The notes below the pieces were generated by a model, which did no database searches, was not told the DNA's origin, and was given only the letters and a program-made list of their open reading frames with translations. This document shows, piece after piece, positions 52,004-59,886 of a DNA stretch of 64,000 nucleotides. The translations under genes and the position numbers were made by a program. Each line of letters begins with the position of its first letter. The first letter of the stretch is position 1. Source of the DNA: an uncultured Clostridia bacterium (GTDB taxonomy: Bacteria > Bacillota > Clostridia > UMGS1810). The DNA lies in assembly GCA_934454585.1 (NCBI GenBank), contig CAKSFP010000013.1, forward strand, positions 1 to 64,000. The letters run 5' to 3'.

Positions 52004-53676
52004 CAGACCTTATAAACGATATAAAACAACAGATACACGACAGCGTGGCACGGGCGCTTTGCAAAATCGGTGCGGACGAAAACACGGAGATAGAGATAGA
52101 AGTGCCGAAGGAAAAGGCGCACGGGGATTTTTCGGTGAACACCGCCATGAAACTCACCAAAATTCTAAAGAAAAATCCGCGCGAGATTGCGGCGCAGATT
52201 ACCGATGCGATGGATTTTGCGGACACCTACATAGAAAAGGCGGAGATTGCCGGACCGGGATTCATAAACTTTTATCTGAAGAAAGAATGGCTTGCGGACG
52301 GGCTCAGACTTGCGCACAGCTTAGGTGAAAACTTCGGCAGGATAAACATCGGCAACGGCAAAAAGGTCATGGTGGAGTTCGTCAGCGCAAACCCCACGGG
52401 ACCAATGCACATGGGAAATGCGCGCGGCGGCGCCCTTGGCGACAGCCTGGCAAGCGTGCTCGATTGGGCGGGCTATGATGTGACGAGAGAATTCTATATA
52501 AACGATGCCGGCGCACAGATAGAGAAGTTCGGCAAATCGCTCGAGGCAAGATATATGCAGCTGATCGGCGGTGAGGATTCTTTCGAATTTCCCGAGGACG
52601 GCTACAAGGGCAACGATATAAAACTGCACGCAAAAAATTATCTTGACAAATTTGGCAAAGCTCTCGCCGACAAGCCTTCAGAGGAGAGACGCCAAGCGCT
52701 CATCGACTACGCACTGCCCATAAACATAGAGAACCTAAAGCGCGACCTGGGCAGATATCGCATAAACTACGATGTATGGTTCTGCGAAAGCTCCATCCAT
52801 AAAAACGGCGAGGTTGCCGAGACAATCAAGCTCCTCGAGGACGCCGGACTTACCTACGAAAAAGACGGTGCGGTGTGGATAAAGACAACGGAATTCGGCG
52901 ACGAAAAAGACGAAGTGCTCATCCGTGCAAACGGCATACCCACATATTTTGCGGTGGACATTGCCTACCACAGAAACAAGTTCGAAAAAAGAGGTTTTGA
53001 CCGCGTGATAAACATCTGGGGCGCAGATCACCACGGCCATGTTGCCCGTATGAAAGGCGCCATGGAAGCGCTCGGAATAGACAGCTCCAGACTTGAGATA
53101 ATTATAATGCAGCTGGTGCGCCTCATCAAAAACGGCGATGTGGCAAGAATGTCAAAGAGAACAGGCGAGATGATAACACTCTCCGACCTGATAGATGAAA
53201 TCGGCGTTGACGCGGCGCGATTTTTCTTTAATCTGCGCCAGGCAGGCAGCCACCTGGAGTTTGATATGGATCTCGCCGTTGCGCAAAACAGTGACAACCC
53301 GGTTTTCTATGTGCAATATGCCCATGCGCGCATAGCAAGCATACTGCGTGCGCTCGGTGCGGAGAACATCACCCTCGCCCCGGCGGACACCATAGATCTG
53401 TCACTGCTGAATGAGGCCGCGGAGATTGACCTGATGACAAAAATCATCTCTCTGCCTCAGGAGATTGCTCAGTGCGCAATAACCATGGAGCCGAGCAAAC
53501 TGACAAGATATGTGCTCGACCTGGCGGCGCTGTTCCACTCGTTCTACAACAGCTGCAGAGTAAAGTGCGGTGACGCAGCGCTCATGCAGGCAAGACTGCT
53601 GCTTGTTGAAACTACAAAACAGGTTATAGAAAATGTGCTCGGTCTGCTTAAGATTGACGCACCGGACGAAATGTAA
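52000..53676 (+). CDS. argS: Arginyl-tRNA synthetase
   Basis: A 558-residue class I synthetase. The N-terminal Arg-tRNA-synthetase additional domain is followed by the HIGH-type motif in NPTGPMHMGNARGGALGDS, the KMSK-like ARMSKRTGEMITL, and a C-terminal DALR anticodon-binding domain (QYAHARIASILRALG ... RYVLDLAALFHSFYN). The ATG at 52000 has GGGAGG at the right spacing and overlaps the DUF1934 stop by 4 bp. A possible start at 51982 is upstream of that site and is rejected. Confidence 0.97.
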   Translation: MTDLINDIKQQIHDSVARALCKIGADENTEIEIEVPKEKAHGDFSVNTAMKLTKILKKNPREIAAQITDAMDFADTYIEKAEIAGPGFINFYLKKEWLADGLRLAHSLGENFGRINIGNGKKVMVEFVSANPTGPMHMGNARGGALGDSLASVLDWAGYDVTREFYINDAGAQIEKFGKSLEARYMQLIGGEDSFEFPEDGYKGNDIKLHAKNYLDKFGKALADKPSEERRQALIDYALPINIENLKRDLGRYRINYDVWFCESSIHKNGEVAETIKLLEDAGLTYEKDGAVWIKTTEFGDEKDEVLIRANGIPTYFAVDIAYHRNKFEKRGFDRVINIWGADHHGHVARMKGAMEALGIDSSRLEIIIMQLVRLIKNGDVARMSKRTGEMITLSDLIDEIGVDAARFFFNLRQAGSHLEFDMDLAVAQNSDNPVFYVQYAHARIASILRALGAENITLAPADTIDLSLLNEAAEIDLMTKIISLPQEIAQCAITMEPSKLTRYVLDLAALFHSFYNSCRVKCGDAALMQARLLLVETTKQVIENVLGLLKIDAPDEM

Positions 53677-53759
53677 ACTTACATTTTTTCGCTTTTCTGT
53701 TTCAGGCAGAATAAAAAATCGGATATATTCGCCGCGACGCGGCGGAAAGGAGACAAACA

Positions 53760-55283
53760 ATGAAAAACATCAGGAAAAAATTCACTCTTGCGACAGCGCT
53801 GCTGCTCGTGATTGTCACTATGTTCAACTTCACTCTCGCATTTGCGGATGATGACACTCAGACCGACTCACAGTTTACCGGCGAATATTCACAGACCATT
53901 GTGCGCATGGCTATGTCCATAGTCAAGGCAAACTACAGGTTCGACATAACCGATGAAGATCTGTACCGCAACGCCCTCAACCAGGTGCTCAAAGAACACC
54001 CCGAGGTGTGGGAATCCGCTTTTCGCGGCATATATGACAACCTTGACAAACACTCGATGTATTTTGACAAAGACGAATACCAGGCATTTTTGCAAAGTCT
54101 TAGCGGAGAAATCTGCGGCATAGGCGTCGGCATAATGGAATTTGACGAAGGTCTGCTTGTGACAAATGTCTACGATGACTCCCCTGCCGCCGGTGCGGGG
54201 CTGATGGCAGGCGACATTATCACCCATGCCGACGGCACGGATATCCGCGGAATGGAATATAATATAGCGAAGTCATACATAGCCGGAGAGGAAGGCACAT
54301 CCGTTACAATCGGCTATGTGCGCAACGGAGAGTATGCCGAGGCGACTATGGCGAGAAAAAAAATCACCGTCGAATCGGGCGTGTACTACCCCGTCGAGAA
54401 CAACACCGTCGGCTACATAAAACTCTACAGCTTTGACGAGCACGCAAACGCATTTGTGCAATCGGCACTGAGCGATTTTGACAAACTCGGCATCAAAAAC
54501 ATCATCATGGATCTGCGCAACAACCCCGGCGGCAGCCTGGCAGTGCTGCGCGATGTCTGCCAGAACTTCATCCCGGCAGGACCGGTAATCCACATTGAAT
54601 ACAAAAATCCGCTGCGCAGCTACTCACTGGATTCCACAAACAAAAATCCGCGCTACAAACTGATCGTGCTGACAAACGAGAACAGCGCGTCGGCGGCAGA
54701 GGCTTTCTCCGGCGCAGTGCAGGACACGGGTGTGGGCATAGTTGTCGGTTCGCAGAGCTACGGCAAGGGCACTATGCAGAATGTAGTAAAATTCAAGGTG
54801 GGCGGCGGCATAAAGCTGACCGAGGCGGTATATCTGACCCCAAACAAGCGCAACATAAACAACATAGGCATAGAACCCGACCTCAAGGTAAAGGACAGCG
54901 AGATAAAATACGCTGACGCAAACCTGAACAAAATCACCTATGAAAGAGCGCTGAACCCCGGTGATTCCGGCTCGGATGTGCTCGCAGTCAAGGAGAGGCT
55001 TTCGCTCCTCGGCTACAATGTGACAACCGCCACGGACATATATGACGATGCCACACTTTTTGCTATAAAGAAATTTCAGCAGACAAAGGGTCTGCCCGAG
55101 AGCAGCGAGATAGACATCAAAACTCAGCTTGAGCTTGAGAATATGTTCATCGGTCAGACGGTGAGCGACAACAAGGTGATGAACACCGCACTTGAAATTT
55201 TCCGCACAAACACTCTTGACAGCTACAAGCACAAGTGGTCACCGGATGACTACAAGATTCTTGAAGAAAAGAAAAACAAATAA
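53760..55283 (+). CDS. S41 C-terminal processing peptidase with peptidoglycan-binding domain
   Basis: A 507-residue secreted or membrane-anchored serine protease. Signal peptide/anchor in residues 1-28 (FTLATALLLVIVTMFNFTLA), PDZ domain (about 115-195: GIGVGIMEFDEGLLVTNVYD), S41 catalytic domain with Ser in ENSASAAEAFSGAV and Lys in SQSYGKGTMQN, and a C-terminal PG_binding_1 repeat (about 400-455: GDSGSDVLAVKERLSLLG). AAGGAGA precedes the start. This layout matches CtpA/CtpB-type proteases, some of which act in sporulation signalling. Confidence 0.92.
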   Translation: MKNIRKKFTLATALLLVIVTMFNFTLAFADDDTQTDSQFTGEYSQTIVRMAMSIVKANYRFDITDEDLYRNALNQVLKEHPEVWESAFRGIYDNLDKHSMYFDKDEYQAFLQSLSGEICGIGVGIMEFDEGLLVTNVYDDSPAAGAGLMAGDIITHADGTDIRGMEYNIAKSYIAGEEGTSVTIGYVRNGEYAEATMARKKITVESGVYYPVENNTVGYIKLYSFDEHANAFVQSALSDFDKLGIKNIIMDLRNNPGGSLAVLRDVCQNFIPAGPVIHIEYKNPLRSYSLDSTNKNPRYKLIVLTNENSASAAEAFSGAVQDTGVGIVVGSQSYGKGTMQNVVKFKVGGGIKLTEAVYLTPNKRNINNIGIEPDLKVKDSEIKYADANLNKITYERALNPGDSGSDVLAVKERLSLLGYNVTTATDIYDDATLFAIKKFQQTKGLPESSEIDIKTQLELENMFIGQTVSDNKVMNTALEIFRTNTLDSYKHKWSPDDYKILEEKKNK

Positions 55284-55303
55284 TTTTTTGGGAGGATTTA
55301 ATT

Positions 55304-55618
55304 ATGATTCGCAAAGGATTTAAGATGAAACTCTATGACGGCATGGAAAAAGAGTATGAAAAGAGACACAACGAGCTGTGGCAGGAGATGAAAGACGCCA
55401 TCCATGAGCACGGCGGCTCAAACTACTCCATCTTCTGGGACAAGGACACCAACATTCTGTTCGGCTACATAGAGATAGAGGACGAGGAACTCTGGGCAAA
55501 GCAGGCGGACACCGCAATCAACCGCAAGTGGTGGGACTTCATGGCAAGCGTTATGGAGACAAATGCGGACAACAGTCCGGTAAGTGTTGATCTGCACGAG
55601 ATGTTCCACCTCGATTGA
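55304..55618 (+). CDS. rhaM: L-rhamnose mutarotase
   Basis: A 104-residue protein of the RhaM family, which interconverts the alpha and beta anomers of L-rhamnose. The length equals that of E. coli RhaM. The blocks MIRKGFKM, EYEKRHNELWQEM (conserved Tyr and His), NYSIFWDKDTNILFGYIEIE and KWWDFMASVMETNADNSPVS align closely with it. GGGAGGA precedes the ATG, 20 bp after the S41 protease gene. No rhaA, rhaB, rhaD or transporter is nearby, so it is an orphan, although rhamnogalacturonan use would fit the pectin genes elsewhere in the window. Confidence 0.9.
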   Translation: MIRKGFKMKLYDGMEKEYEKRHNELWQEMKDAIHEHGGSNYSIFWDKDTNILFGYIEIEDEELWAKQADTAINRKWWDFMASVMETNADNSPVSVDLHEMFHLD

Positions 55619-55679
55619 CATTTTTCGTTTGTTTTGTGTGATACAATATTTACGGAAGGGCATAACAGCAAATCGGCTC

Positions 55680-55870
55680 GGAGTATATGTTGTGTATCCG
55701 CTCGACACGCTACGGCGTCGAAACAAGCAGCGCATCGTGCGCTGCAAATCAAGGAATTTACAGCTTACTCGCTTTGCTGTTTCTCCTTCTTCCCAAAAAG
55801 GCGCGCTATGCTACCACCTTTTTGGGAGCCCCGTGGCATATAAATCTCGCCGATACACAACATATACCCC
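55680..55870. mobile_element. 191-bp MITE-like element, copy C
   Basis: Same terminal inverted repeats (GAGTATATGTTGTGTATC left; GATACACAACATATACCCC 55852-55870 right). The core reads as in copy B, but the right border is TCACCTTTGAGC, so the outer frame is reversed compared with A and D. It fills most of the 329-bp gap between rhaM and the hydrolase gene. Confidence 0.9.
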
Positions 55871-55947
55871 TCACCTTTGAGCAAAACAGAACTCAGACGG
55901 CTGATACTACATTGTCCTTCAAATCAAAAATTTTCGGAGTGACTTAA

Positions 55948-56721
55948 TTGATTAAGACAGTAAACGGACTAAAAATTAACTATTGTGAAAAAGGCGACGG
56001 CAAACTCGTCGTGCTCCTGCACGGATGGGGTTCCAACATATCGCTGTTCACATCTCTCATTGAGCTGATTTCAAAAAAATACAAAGCCGTCGCCATGGAT
56101 ATGCCCGGCTTCGGCGGCAGTGACGAGCCTCCCGAGCCGTGGTGCGTGGACGACTATGTGGATTTTGTGCTCGACTTTCTGAAAGATTACGATACCAAAG
56201 ATGTGATATTCCTCGGCCATTCATTCGGCGGCAGAGTGATAATAAAAATGCTCTCGCGCAGCAATCTGCCCTTTGCGGCGAGCAAGGTGATACTGACCGG
56301 CAGCGCCGGAGTACTGCCGAAAAAATCATTCAAGCAGAGATTCAGATTGAAAATCTACAAAATGACAAAATCCATTCTGCTCTCCGCGCCGATAAAAAAA
56401 CTCTTTCCGAATGCACTGGAATCACTGCGCAGACGAAACGGCTCGGCGGACTACAACGCAGCGTCGCCCGTCATGCGCCAAAGCCTTGTAAAGGTCGTAA
56501 ACGAAGATCTGGTGCCGCTGCTTGGCAAGATAACTCCGCCCACGCTCCTTGTGTGGGGCAGAAACGACACCGCCACCCCAATCGCCGACGGCGAGCTGAT
56601 GGAGTCGCTCATGCCGAATGCGGCGCTCACAGTGCTGGAGCACAGCGGTCACTACGCTTTTCTGGACGAGATGTTTGCGTTCAACAAGATAGCGGCGTCA
56701 TTTTTAGAAATAGAGGAGTAA
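55948..56721 (+). CDS. Alpha/beta hydrolase
   Basis: A 257-residue alpha/beta-fold hydrolase. Nucleophile elbow FLGHSFGGRV with Ser, acid in WGRNDTATPIADG, His in HSGHYAFLDE; oxyanion loop LLHGWGSN. The start is TTG at 55948, with CGGAGTGA 5 bp before it; no ATG fits. It lies 7 bp before the membrane MurF-like gene, so it is part of that operon. The substrate is unknown. Confidence 0.85.
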   Translation: MIKTVNGLKINYCEKGDGKLVVLLHGWGSNISLFTSLIELISKKYKAVAMDMPGFGGSDEPPEPWCVDDYVDFVLDFLKDYDTKDVIFLGHSFGGRVIIKMLSRSNLPFAASKVILTGSAGVLPKKSFKQRFRLKIYKMTKSILLSAPIKKLFPNALESLRRRNGSADYNAASPVMRQSLVKVVNEDLVPLLGKITPPTLLVWGRNDTATPIADGELMESLMPNAALTVLEHSGHYAFLDEMFAFNKIAASFLEIEE

Positions 56722-56728
56722 AAGACTC

Positions 56729-58279
56729 ATGATTATACCACTCATTCTTGTATCGGCGGCAATCACTGCGGCATCTGCCCTGTCCGCCGTCGAATGTCTG
56801 CATATGTTTCAGCTCAATTCATATCAGATAAAATCGCACCTCAACCGAATGAAGCAGAACCCGAAAAGACAGCTGCCCAACATTATATATGCGGCGCTGT
56901 CCCTTGTTGCGGCAGTTCTGCCGCCGACGGTGCGCTATATATACCTCACATTGCTCTTTGCGGCGGCAATATACACCTGCCGCCCGAAAAAAGCAAAAAA
57001 ACCGCTTGTGTACACTCCGCGCGTGCGCCGTCAGCTGCTCACCACGGCAATACTGTACATGACAGCCCCGATTGTCGGCGTGTGTACACACAGTTTTGAC
57101 GCGGCGCTGATAACGGCGGTTGCGTATTTTCTGCTGATACCGCTCCTCACCATGGCGGCGGGAGCAATCAACAGACCGATAGAGAAAGCCATAAGCAACG
57201 GATTCATCAACGATGCAAAACGCATACTCAAATCCATGCCTAACATGAAAATAATCGGTGTGACGGGCAGTTACGGCAAAACAAGCGTGAAATACTGCCT
57301 CACCACACTGCTCAAAGCAAAATACAATGTGCTCATGACCCCGGGCAGCTTTAACACTCCCATGGGAGTAGTGCGCACGATAAGGGAACACCTGCGCCCC
57401 ACCCACGAGATATTTGTGTGCGAGATGGGCGCGCGCCATGTGGGCGACATCAGGGAAATCTGCGACATAGTCCACCCCCATGACGGAATAATAACCTCCA
57501 TAGGTCCTCAGCACCTGGAGACATTTCACACCATGGAAAACATAAAAAAGACCAAATTTGAGCTTGCCGACGCCTGCGGCAAGGACGGACTGCTGTTTGT
57601 GAACACCGATGACGAAAACATCCGCTCAATGCTTGGCGGCAGAAGATACATCGGCTACGGCATCAATTCAAAAGACGGCTACAGCGCAAGGATAGAGTCT
57701 GTGAGCGAACGCGGCACACAGTTCACGGTCACCGCACCGAGCGGCGAGGGGTGTACATACAACACTCGGCTCATCGGCAGTCACAATGTGCTAAACATAG
57801 TCGGATGCATAGCCGTGGCAAACACCTACGGCATATCCCTTGCCGAGCTCAAACCCCAAGTGCGCATCCTGGAGCCGGTGCCCCACAGACTGGAGATAAA
57901 AAACAACGGTGCGGCGGTCATCATAGACGATGCCTACAACTCAAACCCGAGCGGCGCCAAGGCTGCACTTGATGTGTTCGCCGTATTTGACGGATTCAGA
58001 ATCCTCGTCACACCGGGCATGGTGGAGCTGGGCGAAAAGCAAGACGAATGTAACCGCCGATTCGGAGAGGACGCCGCCCCGGTGTGCGATTATGTCATAC
58101 TCGTGGGCAAGCGGCAGACCGAGAGCATATATGACGGATTGATATCGGCAAACTACCCAAAGGACAAAATATATGTCGCACCCAACATCAACGACGCCGT
58201 ATCAAAAGCTTATGCAATCAATTCCGACGGCAAAAAGAAGTTTATACTTCTTGAAAACGACTTGCCGGACAATTACTAA
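56729..58279 (+). CDS. Membrane-anchored MurF-like Mur ligase
   Basis: A 516-residue protein. Residues 1-~150 form about five hydrophobic helices (IIPLILVSAAITAASAL; IYAALSLVAAVLPPTV; YIYLTLLFAAAIYTC; LLTTAILYMTAPIVGV; AVAYFLLIPLLTMAAGAI) in place of the usual MurF N-terminal substrate domain. The Mur ligase centre has P-loop IGVTGSYGKTSVK (177-189), EMGARHVGDI, IGPQHLETF and the C-terminal IDDAYNSNPSG and TPGMVELG. MurF joins D-Ala-D-Ala to the UDP-MurNAc tripeptide. The D-Ala-D-Ala ligase gene follows 19 bp later, which supports MurF. A MurT-like or paralogous role is possible. Confidence 0.82.
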   Translation: MIIPLILVSAAITAASALSAVECLHMFQLNSYQIKSHLNRMKQNPKRQLPNIIYAALSLVAAVLPPTVRYIYLTLLFAAAIYTCRPKKAKKPLVYTPRVRRQLLTTAILYMTAPIVGVCTHSFDAALITAVAYFLLIPLLTMAAGAINRPIEKAISNGFINDAKRILKSMPNMKIIGVTGSYGKTSVKYCLTTLLKAKYNVLMTPGSFNTPMGVVRTIREHLRPTHEIFVCEMGARHVGDIREICDIVHPHDGIITSIGPQHLETFHTMENIKKTKFELADACGKDGLLFVNTDDENIRSMLGGRRYIGYGINSKDGYSARIESVSERGTQFTVTAPSGEGCTYNTRLIGSHNVLNIVGCIAVANTYGISLAELKPQVRILEPVPHRLEIKNNGAAVIIDDAYNSNPSGAKAALDVFAVFDGFRILVTPGMVELGEKQDECNRRFGEDAAPVCDYVILVGKRQTESIYDGLISANYPKDKIYVAPNINDAVSKAYAINSDGKKKFILLENDLPDNY

Positions 58280-58298
58280 TAACTGGAGGTTTTATTCT

Positions 58299-59507
58299 AT
58301 GAAAATCAGAGTCGGAGTTCTGTTCGGCGGCAAAAGCACCGAGCACGAAATATCAATCATATCGGCAATCCAGGCAATCAACTATCTCGACAGAGACAAG
58401 TACGATGTCACACCGATATACATTTCAAAAAACAATGAGTTCTATGTCGGCGAGGGCATAGGAAAAATAGAGAGCTACACCGGGCTTGACTCTCTGCTTG
58501 CGTCGAGCAAGCGCGTTGTGCTCATTAACGACGCCGACAGAGTGAAGATAATGCAGTATCCGCCGAAGAAATTCGGCAGCAGCATCATCGGTGAGCTTGA
58601 CATACTCTTCCCCATTGTCCACGGCACCAACGCCGAGGACGGCACTCTGCAGGGATTCATATCCATGCTCAATGTGCCCTATGTCGGCTGTGATGTCACC
58701 GCGTCCGCAGTCGGCATGGACAAATATGTGATGAAAACCGTATTGAACGAGAACAACATCCCCGTGCTCGACTGTCTGCGGCTCACAAGTGCGGAATTTG
58801 ACTCGGACGAGGACGCGCTGATATCGGCAATTGAAGAAAAAATCGGGTACCCGGTCATCATCAAGCCGATCAACCTTGGCTCAAGCATAGGCATATCAAA
58901 GGCAAAAGACAGAGACGAGCTGAAAAACTCACTCGACACGGCATTCTCATTTGCGGACAAAATCCTTGCCGAGAGAGCGATAACAAATCTTAAAGAAATC
59001 AACTGCGCAGTGCTCGGCGACACCGACGACGCACAGGCGTCCGAGTGTGAGGAGCCTGTGAACAGCGACGACATACTCAGCTTTGATGACAAGTACATCA
59101 GCGGTGCCAAGGGCGGCAAAAACGGCGCAAAGAGCGGCGGCAGCAAAGGCATGGCAAGCCTTAAGCGCAAAATCCCGGCGGACATAAGCGAGGAGCGCCG
59201 CGCCGAGATACGCGACATGGCTGTGAAAGCTTTCAAATGCCTGGGCTGCAACGGTGTTACGCGCATAGACTTTATGATAGACATGGACGAGGACAAAGTT
59301 TATCTCAACGAGGTCAACACCATTCCCGGGTCGCTGTCCTTCTACCTTTGGGAGCCTGTAGGTCTGCCCTATGCAAAGCTGCTTGACAACATGATCAACC
59401 TCGGTTTCAAGCGCGAAAGGGAGCAGAGCCGGCTCACATTCTCCTTTGATTCCAATGTGCTTGAGGGAATACACCTCGGCGGCGGAGCAAAGGGAAGTAA
59501 AATGTGA
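58299..59507 (+). CDS. ddl: D-alanine--D-alanine ligase with loop insertion
   Basis: A 402-residue ATP-grasp ligase, some 30-40 residues longer than usual. GVLFGGKSTEHEISIISAIQ, VHGTNAEDGTLQGFISMLNV, YPVIIKPINLGSSIGISKAK and EVNTIPGSLSFYLW are the family motifs. The omega-loop region starting near DDKYISGAKGGKNG carries a Gly/Lys/Ser-rich insertion (about residues 265-285) before GMASLKRKIPADISEE, where most Ddl proteins have a shorter loop. GGAGG precedes the ATG. Operon with the Mur ligase. Confidence 0.94.
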   Translation: MKIRVGVLFGGKSTEHEISIISAIQAINYLDRDKYDVTPIYISKNNEFYVGEGIGKIESYTGLDSLLASSKRVVLINDADRVKIMQYPPKKFGSSIIGELDILFPIVHGTNAEDGTLQGFISMLNVPYVGCDVTASAVGMDKYVMKTVLNENNIPVLDCLRLTSAEFDSDEDALISAIEEKIGYPVIIKPINLGSSIGISKAKDRDELKNSLDTAFSFADKILAERAITNLKEINCAVLGDTDDAQASECEEPVNSDDILSFDDKYISGAKGGKNGAKSGGSKGMASLKRKIPADISEERRAEIRDMAVKAFKCLGCNGVTRIDFMIDMDEDKVYLNEVNTIPGSLSFYLWEPVGLPYAKLLDNMINLGFKREREQSRLTFSFDSNVLEGIHLGGGAKGSKM

Positions 59508-59599
59508 TTTTTTTGGAAAAAAGGGATTGAAAAAAAATCATTTTTGATTTATAATATTGTTGTTTATCGGTTATGTAGATTATATTAACATTGAATGTT

Positions 59600-59822
59600 T
59601 TTACAACCCCTCAGTCAGTGTGTTTATATTATTTTTAATATAAACACGCTGACAGCTCCCCTTGCACAGGGGAGCCTATCGCCCGGACGATAATTTACTC
59701 AAAGGCGAGAGGGATATGTTGTGTATCAGCGAGATCCATAGCGAACGCGTGTCGAGCAGGTACATAACATATCCCTTGAGACGGTGCACTGTGTTGTGCA
59801 AGTTACCTGAGGGGCTGTAAAG
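59600..59822. mobile_element. Element with CCCCTCAG terminal repeats and nested insertion
   Basis: Outer inverted ends TTACAACCCCTCAG (59601) and CTGAGGGGCTGTAAAG (59808-59822). Inside are an AT-rich hairpin (TGTTTATATTA / TAATATAAACA), opposed CTCCCCTTG / CAGGGGAG arms, and the 67-bp copy D with its AAAGGCGAG and GAGACGGTGCACTGT borders. It lies 65 bp upstream of proS. The 59508-59599 stretch before it is AT-rich, without a gene. Confidence 0.75.
59710..59776. mobile_element. Short MITE-like element, copy D (internally deleted)
   Basis: Ends AGGGATATGTTGTGTATC and GTACATAACATATCCCT are those of copies A to C, but only about 30 bp of core remain (GAGATCCATAGCGAACGCG). Borders match copy A: AAAGGCGAG left and TGAGACGGTGCACTGT right. 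Confidence 0.85.
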
Positions 59823-59886
59823 AATATCGAATATCAATATATTCACTCAATTCAACCGAATATTTATGTTAGAGAGGTACATACCA

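Noticed and set aside
59508..59886. T-box leader for proS
   Set aside because: No T-box sequence or specifier stem seen; the gap is repeat DNA.
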